The notes beneath the pieces were generated by a model that was not told the origin of the DNA, searched no databases, and was given only the letters and a program-made list of their open reading frames with translations. This document shows positions 12,016 through 25,026 of a DNA stretch of 64,000 nt, in pieces. Position 1 is the stretch's first letter. Each line of letters starts with the position of its first letter. A program made the translations under genes and the position numbers. The stretch comes from Acacia acuminata (lineage: Eukaryota > Streptophyta > Magnoliopsida > Fabales > Fabaceae): positions 806,001-870,000 of the forward strand of contig JAFJYI010000119.1 in the NCBI GenBank assembly GCA_019022655.1, read 5' to 3'.

Positions 12016-12681
12016 GACACAACTAGTTGAATAATTGTTAAATCAAATTTAAGCTACTGTTTCTTTAACCTTGTGATTTTTTTTTTCCAAGTAATTTTGT
12101 AAAATTGAGTGATTCTAAATATGATATAATAATATATAAAGTATTTGAAATTTGAAATTCTCTGAGTTGATTATATTGGTTGTGGATTTCTTCATTTTTG
12201 TTTTGCTTTTTGGGAAAATATATTTGCACGTCGTTATATTTTTCATTGGTTTTTAATCAGATCCCTAAGCTTTTATTTCCCTTTTTATTACATCGTATGT
12301 TTTTGTCGTTATGTTTTTGCCGTTAGATTTGTTAGTCCCTAAACTAAAAAACTACTAAATAAAGCCTAACGGTGTTAGAAATGTCTGTTAGAAAGAAAGA
12401 AAATTGTATTTTGGTTTCCTTCATTGATTTTCTGCCCAATCTTTGACCCATAAGAATGACCACCAACTCATTTTTCTTGAAAATCTACCACAAATAATTA
12501 AAATATTGATTAAGAATGAAAAAATTATTTTACTTTATATTTTTGGGGTTATTACAAATTTACATGCATACTCACCCACTTACTTGATAAAGTACTATAG
12601 TGGCACGGTTTGTTGTGACAACAGACTTTTGAATAAGAGTTTGTCCTTTGGCTGCCTAAGTAGCTAAACCAACCTTCATAA
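12016..12681. other. Sequence downstream of the receptor kinase
   Basis: AT-rich, presumably 3' flank. No further gene was seen. Confidence 0.5.
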
Positions 12682-13090
12682 CACTACTATGGAAATCGTG
12701 GTACATGACGGTTATTAATTACCATACATAACAATTCTGAACCATCATCTATGTGAGCACTATAAAAGCTCTGCACATATACATTATGGTTCCAAACCGT
12801 TATTTTTATGAAAATATTATAACAGTTATAATATAACACCAGTTATGTATTGAGGCTTGGTGAGGTCATGATATGCTCATTTTTGTGACAATATTTAACG
12901 AGCACATATAAACAACCGTCATAATATATGTAATGCTTGCTTAATACATAACGGTTTCAATTTAACAACCATTATATATCTTCTAATATATACAAGAGTT
13001 CTTTACAAACAATTGTTATATATAGTTACATAAATAATGATTGTTAGGTAATAACTGTGATTTATAGAAGCTAATTTTTAAAAAATACAT
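12682..13090. mobile_element. CACTA transposon end fragment
   Basis: It begins CACTACTATGG and then repeats the sub-terminal words ACGGTT and AACCGT(C/T)AT in both orientations, the arrangement of CACTA (En/Spm) termini. No opposite end was found, so it is truncated or the other end has diverged. Confidence 0.5.
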
Positions 13091-14100
13091 ATATAGGGAG
13101 GGGGGTTTTGCTTTCAAGATCCCACTACATATACATTTACAGAACAAATCACAATATATTTAATTTGTATTCATATACAGAATAATACAATAAATCAGGA
13201 TATATTCACAGTCGTTTATGTATACACTATTAAAACCAAAACATTAAAACAAATTAAACAAATCATCAGTATCTATAAATTTACAGTCATACTATGTATT
13301 ATATACATTCCCACTGAAGTTGCATAGATGCCAACTCTTCAGCCACTTCTTCCATTTGTGAGTTGATAAACATCGTGCAAGGGGCAGTAAAAAATTATGC
13401 AAAATGGAAACAATAGATGGAAGTTAAATATTGTATTATATAAATGACCGAGTGCATATATGAACGAATTGAACATATAATATACCTTATTTGTATCAAT
13501 ATTTTTAGGATTGTGTGTGATTATGTCCTTCATGTACTACATCACACATTACCCACAAACCAAATCTTTTTGTGAATTGTATTTATCACTATGAACATCC
13601 AGTATCCCTAAGTACATCACAGCATCAAGACAATTACAAAATAAATAAAAAATAATTTAAGCATAGTTAATATTCCTCCCATCCTTAAATGAAAGGCGCA
13701 AAGAATTAAGCTTATGATGACATTTTGTACGTTAGCCTTAGGGTCCACAATCAAAAATTAACTAAGGATTGCATATAGGCGAATCTAGGATCATTCTTTT
13801 TCCTCATTGAGCCTTTTATTGATTCCTAAGTAATATAAATGCCATACAAATGCAATGAAAAAAGGGGAAATTGGTTTTAGTTTTACAAATTAATAACTGA
13901 AAGACTAATGCAATTTAATTAAATGCTTGGTAATTTTATAAAAATGGGATGGATATGAGAAAATGAGTCTTGATAGCAAAGTTAATAGCTTTCTAAGCTT
14001 CTAAAAATGATTTGAGAGTTAATTTATCATCAAGTCAAATTAAAAACTCAAATAGTCGAATTGAGTCCAATTTATCTAATTAATAAGTAATCATACGATT
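13091..14100. other. Intergenic, no gene seen
   Basis: AT-rich; the short ORFs have no recognisable domain. Confidence 0.5.
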
Positions 14101-15125
14101 GCATTTGTAACATCCTAAATTTTGGGATTTTAAAGTTTGAATAATATATGGAGATTAATTATAAATTTTTGGATTTTTAAAATAATTATGAGAATAATTA
14201 GTTAGGAAGTTTAGAGTTAATTTCTGGGTAATAATTAGAAAATAAAATCAGGGAAATAAATTGCAAAAGAAAGCTTTGGGATAAAACCCAATTAGAACCT
14301 AAGCCTAAATCATTTAATCTCATTTGGTCCTAAGTGTTTCAGATAACAAAAAATAAAGCCCAAGAGTTATCCCAATCCATTAAATCAAACAAACCCATTT
14401 GTTCTGCACCAAAACGCAACAGCGGAGGCAAAAATTATTAAATCTACATCTTCCCTTTTTCTTTACTTGCACACTTCAGCCTAATCACGTAAGAGACGCT
14501 GATTACAGATAGTAAGTCAGCAATCATGATTATCTCACTCTTGGTTCACGCAAAAACTGGAGGCACCATATTGTTCCAGCTGATCATACGCTTACGGCAA
14601 CAGACCCCTCATGCCTCTTCATTATCGTTTTTTTTTTTTTTTTTTTTTACACGTTACCCTTAGGTCCTTATATATATAAGTTCATTGGTTCTCATTTAGA
14701 TCCAGAACCTTTCACCAAAAGAAAGAAAACAAGATCGAGAGAGAAAGAGAGAGTTCAAGCATTGGTTGCTCTGTTCTTGCTCCAGAAAAGTAGGGGTTGT
14801 TGTGCCATTGAGAAGCAACGATAGCAAGGGAGGTTGAGCTTTGCCAGAGGTAATCCTTCAACCTTGCTTTCATGGTTTAGTTTCTGCTTATAGGACTCTG
14901 TTTTTAGGAGTGTAAACAGAGGAAGTTTTAGCATATTGAAACCCAAGCTTAATGTCTATATGTAGCTAGGAAGTTGATCGTATATACATAAAGAAACAGA
15001 TTAGCCAGTACTGAGGTTTTACATGAAATTTATGCAGTAGATAGTAGACTCAATAAGGTTTAGAACGAGCAAAAGAACAGCCAAAACTGACCAGTAGATT
15101 GGGAGTTATGATTTTTCAAAGATTG

Positions 15126-15305
15126 ACAACACCCCATCCCCACAACACTACCTTGGACCTCACCACCTCAGCAACACTACCTCGGACCTCACCACCCCAA
15201 CAACACTAACCCAGACCTCACCACCCTATCCCAGATCCCAACACCCCATCCCAGCATCCCTATCCCAGAACCCTTCAACCCCCAACCCCGAACACCCTCA
15301 ACCCG
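15126..15305 (+). repeat. C-rich, G-poor imperfect tandem tract
   Basis: About 180 bases made almost wholly of C, A and T, with repeating words such as CACTACC, GGACCTCACCACC and CATCCCAG. It lies inside the outer LTR. Confidence 0.8.
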
Positions 15306-15886
15306 GAGAAATAATAAAATAAATAAATAAATAATAAATAATATTATTATTTATTAAAAATTGGTACTATTATTTTAAGGGTTAATAACCACCTTTTTAA
15401 TCCTCTAAAATAATTCGTGTAGTTAGTTACTTTGTGATGCAAGTGATGACTAATGACAATGATAAACATTCATAGGCATACTTTGACACCTCAAACGATC
15501 CCAACACCTACCGGACAAAGTTAAGGATCCAAGCTTGAGGTGGGTAACTGTTATCTTATTAGCTTGTATGTATGTATTCCTATATGATTGATCATGTTGC
15601 TAAATAATTTGCATGTGTGTATCCTAGCTATGGATTGAGGCTGTGTGTCTCATAGGGCTGCATGTCCTAAAGGGCTGTGGTCCTTGGCCGTTAACTCCGG
15701 TTACGATGCGACTTGTTTATTGTAAATTACTCTATGTTGATACATGTGTTATACTGTCTTTTACATTTCATATTTGCATATAAGATTAACTGTTACCCCT
15801 GGGGTTCATTCATTTGAACTCCAGACTGCATGAAAGAAACAGGTAGTGGATCGGGTTCAAGAGGAAAGACGCAGCTGTAAGGGATA

Positions 15887-18800
15887 CAGTATGTAATACC
15901 CAAAATTTCTTGTTTGTCTTAAATACAATATTTTGATAAATAGAGCCTATTTAAAATAGGTGAATTTGTGGTCTCAAATTTTGAGATGTGTTTATTCTAT
16001 TTTCTAGGTAATTTTTCCTTAGGATTAGAATAACCAGGTGATTTAATAAATTTTATTAGGCATCATAAGATACCATAAATTACAATAAATACCCTAAGGG
16101 TTATGTAAGATCAAAAAAGAATAAGAGAGTGTTATGAAAATACCTAAATAAATTTAGAGAAATCAATGGCAATTAATTACCAACTAAACCATCACCAAAT
16201 TAAATAAATTGTGCAAGTCTTCATAATTAATCAAGGGATCTTAAACACCAATTTTCATAATTTATTTGGAGACTAAATTTTCTAATACCCTATAATTAAT
16301 ATATAGTTCATATTTAATTCATAAGAGGCCATAAAGAATTATCAAAACACTTGAAACAATTAAGGGGCAATTACTAACAATTAATGAGCAATTAAAAATT
16401 ACACTAATGGAATATTTAGGTAATTCTCTACAATTAATATTAATAGTCATTGATTAGAGGTGTGTTAGGCTAATTAAAAGTCAAGGACCAAAAAGGGATT
16501 AGGATTAGCACTACAAGGGTTATCAACAATCATAAATCACTCTAAGAACCAATGATGCAACAATCAAGAGATAATTAAGCTTATGATTAAGATTTTAATC
16601 AAATGTTAATCAAGCTTTGAAAAGTCAACAATCTCAACTATGATCTAAAGGCCAAGATTTAACCTCATAAAGCTAATCTAATGACTCTAATTAGTTCTAA
16701 TAAAGCATAATCCTTGTGCATAAGAGAGCAACCAATGGCATAGCTCCCACATGAGGATGTTAAAAGCAACAAAACTCAAAAAGATGAAGCATATGGGGGA
16801 GTCGACTTTTTGGGCTTGGGAAAGAGAGAAGAGTGATTAAAAATCAAAATGTCCACTTGCATGGTTAGTCATGAATGAACATTAATAAGATGGAGACTTT
16901 GAAGGCTTTGTCATAAATTATGGAAGAGGATAAAAAGGTGAAATGGAAGAGGATAAATTGGTGGGAGAAAAATCAAGAAAGAAAGTCAAATTGATATCCA
17001 ATGAGAAAATTACACATAAGATAATTAGATTAATCAATAGGATTAAATCAAGACTTAATCAAAGGGAAATCTATACAAAATAAATTGTATCTTGAGATCC
17101 ATTGATCAAAAATCAAATGTAAGAAGTGATTATTAACAAGCAAAATTCAAGGTTGAGATTGACTATAACCAAAGTCATTTCCTCAACTTTTGAGGATTGT
17201 GTCCAATTGAGAAAATAAGAGATTAAGGTCTCTAAATGAAGCTATAAACCCCAAGATTTCAAAACCAAAAAGAAAATTTGAATCAAACTTCATTAAGGTC
17301 CCCAAATGAATTTTTATCTAGTGATTCTATCAATAGAAGAGGTAGGAAATTCTAACTTAAAGAGGAAGCCAAGAAGTAGTGGGATATTTTGCAAAAAGTT
17401 TTTGGAAGAGGATGAGGTACTTTGGATAGCATGATTTCTGAAAATGGAAGAGGATGAGGGAGAGAGGAGAGAGGACGAAATTGAGAATGGAGGGTAAGGA
17501 TTGGAGCTCTCAACTCACCTTAATCCAAGGGATGAAAAGGAATGGAAGTTGCTAACTAGTTAACCTCAAAATTTGCTATAAATAGGGAGGTAGTGCATTC
17601 ATAAATCCTCACCAATTCACAAAGCAACAACATCTGAAATTGAGAGAGAAAGTGAGAGTGAGAGCCTTGAAGAAAAGAGGATCAAAGTTCTTGGTAAGTT
17701 CTCTAGCTCTAGCTTCAAGTTCTTTAAGTTCTAATTCTTAAATTCTTAGATAGAAGTAGCTTAGATCTTAAATATGCTAGGATAATTTTATTTACATGTT
17801 TTTATAGTCAAATTTAGCTTTATTTCAAAGAAATGATGAGGGAGGTCATATAGCAAAATTTCTGGAAGAGAATCATCAAAGTAACGAAGTTCTGGCGAAA
17901 TTTCATCGGTTTCGGAATTTCTGGAGTCAGTGGTGAAAACGCCAGAATATCATATTGAAAATATAGTCCTAAAATTCTGAGAAAATTCATGGTTAAAATA
18001 GACATATAGGGATTTTTAAATATGTCAATAACATTTCAAAATGATTTCTGTACAGAGAGATAAAAATCCTCAAAGTTAGGCTATGAATTTCTGGAAAAAT
18101 TCTGGGCAGAGGTTCAAAACTTAAAACCTGGGAGTGATTCGTGTAATCTGGGCAAAGGTGATTATTTTTACTTAACAATAGACATCTTAAGGATTCTAAT
18201 GAATTTTACAGATCCTCATTTCAATGTTTCTAGAATTAATTATGATTTTTCAAAGTTAGACGAAATGCTGCCCAGATTTGTACCAGCGTTGTTCTACGAA
18301 TTTTGAGGGTATAAAGTGAAAAATAAATGTTTCAAGGGCAAAATAGTCATTAGTGGCCAAAATATCTCTTAGGAAATTATTTCTAGATTAATAAATGCGA
18401 TATTACCATTATAGGATAAACGCAACCATAGTCCGAACATCAACGTACCGACATCACCGACGAAGGTACGGACGCGTACTATAACACTAACTCTGATGTT
18501 TACTGTATACCTATATGTGATGGTTGTATTTATAGACTGAGCTTTTGTTTTTAAAAAGTTATTGAGCATTCATATACAGCTGTACATGGGTTATGGTATT
18601 GATAACACCATTGAGTTTTCCTAGCGCTGAGGACACGACCGTACATCGTGGCACTGGTGAATAGTGCAGACTATAAAAACGTTCATATGCGAAGGGTCGT
18701 GTTCGGTTATTATCTTTCATATGTGAATATTGCTGTGATATCATGAATAAACTGTCATATATACTTGTTACATGAACATGAGGTTAACCGTTACTCCGAG

Positions 18801-19088
18801 GTTCAATGGGCATTGAACCTCGCTCTTACCATAGCTTCGTGGATCCGGAGTGAACGGGATCGAAGACGGGGGTAAGCAACGAGATATAGGAACCAGCTGG
18901 AGGAAGCCCTTTTGTTTTGTACTTACTGATGATGTCATTTGGAAATTTTTTTGTAACGCTGTTAACAGCTAACACATACATTACAGTGGTTACTTATCAG
19001 TTACTTTTTCAATATTATTTACTTCTGATGCTCTACTCTGATCACGATACCATGAAAACGCTTTCGAAAACTGGGATGTTACACAGTA
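15887..19088 (+). mobile_element. Ty3-type solo LTR nested in the outer LTR (3192 bp)
   Basis: It starts TGTAATACCC at 15892, ends GGGATGTTACA at 19083, and is flanked by the exact TSD CAGTA (15887-15891, 19084-19088). A promoter-like TATAAATAG sits at 17577-17585, about 110 bp before a likely splice donor context (GGTAAGTTC). Its last 1.3 kb matches the reverse complement of 25032-26360, for example the shared word AGTCATTAGTGGCC. No protein-coding domain is visible. Confidence 0.88.
17577..17585 (+). promoter_or_regulatory. TATA box of the nested LTR
   Basis: TATAAATAG, located in the LTR where a retroelement promoter is expected, followed by a purine-rich leader. Confidence 0.55.
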
Positions 19089-19635
19089 GAAGGGATATTT
19101 TGTTATAATTAAGTAGTTGGACTGTAATTTGTTAGTTATGATTAGTTTTGATGATGTCTTATATAGATGTCATTATTAAAAGCAAAAAGATTGAGTAATA
19201 TATTGAATAATATAGTTATCTCCTACATTGACTAACTACTACGTCTAATGTAGATTAGTCCAAGTTAAATGAAGGAGAATGATCAAGAAGGAGATAAGAG
19301 ATGAAAGAAAGAAGTATCCGCAGAGGTTGTCAAGGAAGTAAGATGTTATCAATAGATTTTGGAGGTTAATCAAGAAGAAGAGGAAATATTGAAGAAGGTA
19401 TAACTTGCTAAGAATGAAGAGTCCAAGTTGAATGACAAAGAATGATCAAGAGAAGAGAAGAAAGAAAGAGTTGGATTATGAAGAATAATCAAGATGGGAG
19501 ATTACAGAAGGAAGAACTTGTTGAATGCAATGAGAATACAATTATTCAAGTTCTTATATTGATGCTAGGAGGCTCCAAGATCCTATGGAAGTTGGAATGA
19601 GTCAATTCAGAGTTAAATCAAGCAAATATGAGGTT

Positions 19636-19800
19636 TAGGATGAGAAAACTCGAGGTTTGAGTACAAACCTCGAGGTTTGAGTGTCTTCAGCACCTCTGGT
19701 GTCTCTGGACTAACAAACCTCGAGTTTTCAGTCAAAACCTCGAGGTTTCAGCTAAAACCTCGAGGTTTCAGCAAAAACCTCGAGGTTTCAGCCAACATCA
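19636..19800. repeat. Array of AACCTCGAGGTT palindromes
   Basis: Six CTCGAG-centred units at roughly 17-45 bp spacing, most reading AACCTCGAGGTTTCAG or AACCTCGAGGTTTGAG. Confidence 0.9.
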
Positions 19801-20334
19801 GCTTTTCAGTTTCACTGTTTCACGTTCAGCACAGGCGATGTCTGGTAATTTGATGATATCTCTTAAACCAGAAATCGGATTGAGGTGAAATCAGTGGCAT
19901 ATGAAACTAGACTCCCAATGCGTCATTTTGATATAAAATTCAAGCCCAAAGGAGTTCAGATCAAGGATCTATGATTTTTACAAGTTTCCACAAGAATCAA
20001 CGTCACAGTCCAGACCCACCTTTGGTATTTTGAGTGTAACTCACAAACTAAAAATCTGATTGAGCTAAAATTGGTGGCATATGAAAGTAGACTCACATAG
20101 CTTTCCATCAAGACTTGAATGGACCAAAATGGAGTTCTGAACAAGGAGATATGTCCCTCGAAAGTTGACAGTCAGCTCAGGACGTTGCAAAAACGCTGAT
20201 CAAGAACAGCCTTCATTCATCAGATCATAACGGACATAATGCAATGAGTTTGGAGCTGATTCTTCTTGCAATGGATTCTCACCTCGAGCTTGGACATATA
20301 AACTTGAGTTTAAGATTGACCAAGAATTTTCCAA

Positions 20335-20745
20335 GTTTTCAAAACCTCCAGGTTTTGGTGAAAACCTCCAGGTTTCTGTTTTGGCTCAAATCTCAGAATT
20401 TTCAGATTTAAGTGAAAACCTCCAGGTTTTGGAGAAACCTCCAGGTTTCTGGCATCCAGAGAGCAAAGTTTTTCACTGATTTTCAAAATCTCCAGGTTTG
20501 TGAAAAAACCTCCAGGTTTTCGGCATCCAGAGAGCAAAGTTTTTTCGATTTTCAAAACCTCCAGGTTTGTGAAAAAACCTCCAGGTTTCTGTTTGGCGCA
20601 AAAATTCAGAATTTCCACTTTTGACAGAAACCTCCAGGTTTTGAGAGAAACCTCCAGGTTTGGGAAAACAGAGAGCAAATGACTTTTCTCTGGTTTTGAA
20701 AACCTCCAGGTTTCCGGAAAAACCTCCAGGTTTCTTCGCGACTTT
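20335..20745. repeat. Array of 12 AAACCTCCAGGTTT units
   Basis: Twelve near-identical units, mostly arranged as close pairs. Each has 6-bp inverted arms AAACCT/AGGTTT around a CC centre. The pairs are separated by larger repeats such as GCATCCAGAGAGCAAAG. Open frames across this array are a by-product of the repeat. Confidence 0.92.
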
Positions 20746-21837
20746 AATTTCAAATCGACGAATTTGCAATACCTTCTTGTTTGATCTTAATACTTCCTAT
20801 GATTAATCTCTAATGTTCATAGACATGTTTAACCACTTTTTTAGTGAGTTTCAGATGATTAAAATGAAGGATTAGAAGCAAACCTTCAAAATATCAGATT
20901 TGGTTCGAACATCAAAAGTGTGCAAAAGTTCTAACGGCTAGTTTCTAACGGCTATATTTCTTTATCCAACAGTCATTGAATCTTCTCAACGGTCATATAT
21001 TGATCTCTACCTATATATAGAAGACAGATTCAAGCAAAAACGTAGAGACACAAGCTTACATCTTCAATATCTTGATACTCGATTTTTACATCATTTACAC
21101 TCTGTTTTTCATGTCTAGACGGCTTAGAGAGTGAGATGATTTGTATTATTCTTCGGGGTTCATTTATTCACTTCGAGAGAGAAGAGTTATTGTAAACATT
21201 CTATCTATCTGAGAGTTACTCAAGATTGGGTGATCTTGAGTGGGAAACACATTGTGTTGATTACAACTTGTAAAGGGGAGTGAATCCTAGTGAGAGGATT
21301 ACTTCGAGTACGAGTGTGTAATCAAGCGGTGTGTTGATTACGATTTGTAAGGGGAGTGAATCCTAGTGAGAGGATTACCTCTTGTACAGAACGTGTAATC
21401 GAGTTGAAAGAAGATAGTGGATTGAAAATCCCAAGTGAAGCTTGGGGACTGGATGTAGGTCAAGGATTGGGCCGAACCAGTATAAATCAGTTTGCACATT
21501 CTCTTCCCTTATCTCTTACATTTCCAGCATATATGTTTGAATGTGCATATCTATTTGAATGACTGATTATTGCTTTATAAACTAATTTCAGTAAGTTACG
21601 GAAAGATTTTCAAAGTTCCTAAATTTTTATACTTCACCCAATTCACCCCCCCTCTTGGGTTCAGCCGGTTCTTACATAATTAACGTTTATCACTTGTCTA
21701 TTTTGGATTATTGTATTAATATCCTACTATTGGATAGATTCGAATCACAAAAAATTTATCCTCATGTTTTCAAATTAGGCTATTTTAAGAAAGTTTTTAT
21801 ACTGCAATTAAGTCATCCAAATTATTTCGATGCCTGT

Positions 21838-21913
21838 GCGCTTAAACTCTGATAAATATAGGTGTATTTAGGACGGCGCTTAAACTCTGATAAATATAGG
21901 TGTATTTAGGACG
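21838..21913. repeat. Exact 38-bp tandem duplication
   Basis: Two identical units beginning GCGCTTAAACTCTG at 21838 and 21876, within the last 90 bp of the outer LTR. Confidence 0.9.
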
Positions 21914-21927
21914 GGCGTCACAGCATT

Positions 21928-24116
21928 CATAATTATCTCAAAGATAAATTGTTAAAAACCACTTGATGTGTGTTTGAAAATCATTTTAATGCACTTGTTT
22001 CCTTTTAAATGAGAGAATAATTGCGACACCCAATATGAAATAAATCAACTACACACCAAAGTAATCATATACCATTCATAATCTCATTGAAAAATAAGAA
22101 AGTATGTTTAATACATAGTTTAAGAGCATCAAAGAAAATTCTACACAAATGTTAACTAACAAGGACAAATGAACACTCATCCATGTCTCAAAAACATGTA
22201 CCAATTGCAAAATGAAACCAAACAAATCATAATACATGTAATGAGCTAAAAAGAAACTAATAAACTCCTCTTATAGCACATTGAAACTCTAACCACCTCT
22301 CTACAGCCAAGAATCAAAATTATCAGTTGCACGTGATCTTAATTGCACCTATAGCATCTTCAAAACACCAACAAAATCCCATGGAAATTGAGAGACCGAA
22401 TCACAAGAGAAAATGGAGCTATCGCTCAAATGAAGAAGCAGGGGAAATAGGAATGAGACAATGGAAGGACAAGGGAAATAGGAAAGTGTCAATGATGAAG
22501 ATGAAGATGAAGGAGGCGCTATAATGGTGCTTAATGATTGTGGAGGCTGACAGTAGTGTGACAGAGGAGATGATGGTGGAAATAGAGAAGGAGCTGGTGT
22601 GGAGGGAGACAGCGATGGTGTTGGGAGAAGATAGGAGGTATGATGGTGGAAGCAATTTCCAGTAGTAAAGACAGAAGGAACTGCCAATATGGTGGAAATT
22701 TCGTCCGAACCTTCGATTCTCTCTTCCTCCTCTAATCCCTGTACGTTGTAAATTGAGCTTCAATGTCCTGCTCTCTCTCTTATCATAGTTGCCCTCTCTA
22801 GTTCGAGCTTGTCGATGGCCATGGTGGTAAATGATGTCGCCAGTGAGAAAGAAGAAGATGCAAGGGGGTGGTTCGCCTCTCATCTCTCTGCCATCGATTC
22901 TTGTGTTCTCTTCTCAGTAGAGTTGTTGTGGCTTTGAAGTTAGGAAACTCTAGGAAGAAGACGTGTGATTCTAAGATTAGGGCTGGTCAAAAAGTGTGTT
23001 TTGACCAGGGATTAGACCACAACTCTGAAATGTTTATGGGGCAAAACTATAATTTTCAAACAATCTGGTCCTTTTTTGTGATTTTATTTCACCCTTTATG
23101 ATTTGCGATTTGCATAAATTCTGGGGCCTTTTTGTAATTTTCCCCAGTCCTAAAAGAATATTAATTCTGACCCAATTAACAATTTCCAAAATTTTCAATT
23201 TTCTTCCAAAACACCTACAATACAAGATAGCATCAAAAGTCCAAGAAATCATTTGCATAAATAATTAACAAATTATGACCATTTTGCCCCTACTTGTACT
23301 TAATTCAACACAAATGTTCCTAATCCAAATTAGTTCCTAATCATTCAATAATGGCCTATGAAATACATTAAATTCCTGAAATTAATAATGAAAAAGCATA
23401 TCAAGATATGGTTTAATCATAAGTGTCTGTTTAGTCTCGCGCCATCTTGATGAATTCATCTCCCAGTACCTTGCATCCCGTTGGTTGGCATCTTTTTTCA
23501 TGCCCTTACCGTTGTTATTGATTTAGTTAGGGCGGATGAACTTGATCTTGTCTTGGAGGCCGCGGGGAATGAGGAATTTATGGTACGTGTGCCTGAAATG
23601 TCGAAGCTAACATATAAAAATATAATCAAAGTTCTAAGCAGTCAACTATTCAATCACAATGGAAGAAATACCTCATAAAGAAGTTGATAGAGCTTGTACT
23701 TGCCATCTCCTTATTCAGCACCTTAGAAACAAGCTCTTGGCTTTTACAACGTCCTCTTGGTTTTCTTGGTCGAAGATCTCTCTTTCAAATTTGATATGTG
23801 CAAATGGGGTTGAAGCCAAGATCTTGCCAACGAACTCTTGGAGGGATTTCCGAGCAGATTGACAACAAACTTATTCTGTGAGGAAGGCTTCTTCCTTGAT
23901 TGATCACTCGGGGTGGGACTATTCCTCTTCTTGGACTGATTGGACTATTGGGGTCTTGGACTGATTGAGGGGCTTAGACTATTTGAGGGGATCAGACTAA
24001 TTATTGGAAGGCATAGACTAATTGGGGGCTTGGACTTATTGGTGGGCAGCTTCTTTTGACCAGCCTACTTATTTTGAGTAGGGGGCTTCCATACTCTAAG
24101 TTGATGGCAAGGCCAT
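21928..24116. other. Degenerate repeat-derived region
   Basis: TGCGACACCC near 22022 resembles the inverted end of a Ty3 LTR, and the 23020-23150 segment shares the TTTTTGTAATTTTCCCCAG style with LTR sequence at 27590. The purine-rich stretch 22380-22700 gives long antisense ORFs of low complexity (Ser/Pro-rich) that are not credible genes. From 23930 to 24060 GGACTGATTGGG-like words recur as a loose minisatellite. No gene is recognised. Confidence 0.4.
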
Positions 24117-25026
24117 TGATAGGTCCTAATTTTGCTATATATTTCCATTGTATTGTGACTTATTTGAACTAAATTCTTGAGCTTAGAACATGTTTGATGT
24201 GATCAATAGTGATATATTTTATACATATGTGGAAATAAAGGTTAGATGAGCTGAATTGTTGTATTTTCAAAGTTATCCTACATATAGACAGAAAACATAC
24301 TTAAATCTGATGTATTTCTAAGTTGACATATCAATGATATCTCAATACTACAACATCACGATTGATTAAAGCTAATATGTGATATCTATTATGTGATGAT
24401 CTTTGCTTGAAAAAATACATAAGAAAATTGCAGGAACTTAGGCCAGACGCTGAGTGAGCTTAGCAGATAAAGATAGATGAAAGAAGGCCGATTTCTTGAG
24501 GAAGAAGAGAATCCAAGATTATGGGAATTTAGAAATATATCAGAACAGAATCCTGCTAAGACATATATACACGGATGCTTAGATGTGCGACGCAAAGACC
24601 TCAACCATAAAAGAAAAGACAATCAACCCTAAAAAAGACGTTCGAGAGTCTAAAGATCAAGAGACAGATATACACGGACACTTTGACAGAAGTTCGAGAC
24701 ACACTAAATGTGGAGAGCATGACAGAACATCTGACACAGAAGGCTGCTGATATGAAGAAGACGCAAAGGCGTTACTTGACAAGCGCTACACTATGTTTTT
24801 GAATTCCATTGATGGATCTTCTGTTGGGATCCGTACATGCAGCAGAAGGATTTCATCCATTAAAATCTTACGAATCCCAATGAAGAGGATCTATCAACGA
24901 TGTTTAAATTGGGTTCGTTAGGAATCGTACCTTTCAAACTTGTGTGTGTCCTACTCGATCAATAGGAGCCGACTCTATGAATCCACTCCCTTTACCGGTA
25001 TCCACACCGAATAGCACTCCAACACG

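Larger units (their letters stand above)
19125..21681 (+). mobile_element. SIRE/Maximus-like Copia solo LTR, copy 1 (2547 bp)
   Basis: It starts TGTTAGTTATG at 19130, ends GGTTCTTACA at 21676, and is flanked by the exact TSD TAATT (19125-19129, 21677-21681). Near the 3' end is CAATTCACCCCCCC followed by TCTTGGGT, a signature of plant SIRE-like LTRs. A TATATATAG box is at about 21012. It shares its start, middle blocks and 3' end with 31583-34490. No internal domain is present. Confidence 0.85.
14101..21927 (+). mobile_element. Outer Ty3-type solo LTR split by two nested LTRs
   Basis: The unit starts TGTAACATCC at 14106 and ends GGGCGTCACA at 21922, flanked by the exact TSD GCATT (14101-14105 and 21923-21927). 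Removing the two inserts leaves about 2068 bp in three pieces: 14106-15891, 19089-19129 and 21682-21922. A TATATATAAG box is near 14670. There is no coding domain, so it is best read as a solo LTR. It is related to the LTR at 15892: both have a GTTAAC(C/T)GTTAC block followed by GGTTCA and a gene-like 3' part. Confidence 0.85.

Noticed and set aside
19636..20745. CRISPR-like regular repeats
   Set aside because: Plant LTR sequence; repeats are short palindromes with no consistent unique spacers, and nothing suggests a prokaryote.
20310..20769. Overlapping ORFs on both strands encoding repeated KPGGF/NLEV and TSRF units
   Set aside because: They are translations of the AAACCTCCAGGTTT array in several frames at once, not proteins.
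22349..22883. Antisense ORFs of 112 and 154 codons
   Set aside because: Low-complexity Ser/Pro/His-rich translations of a purine-rich strand, with no domain and no start context.
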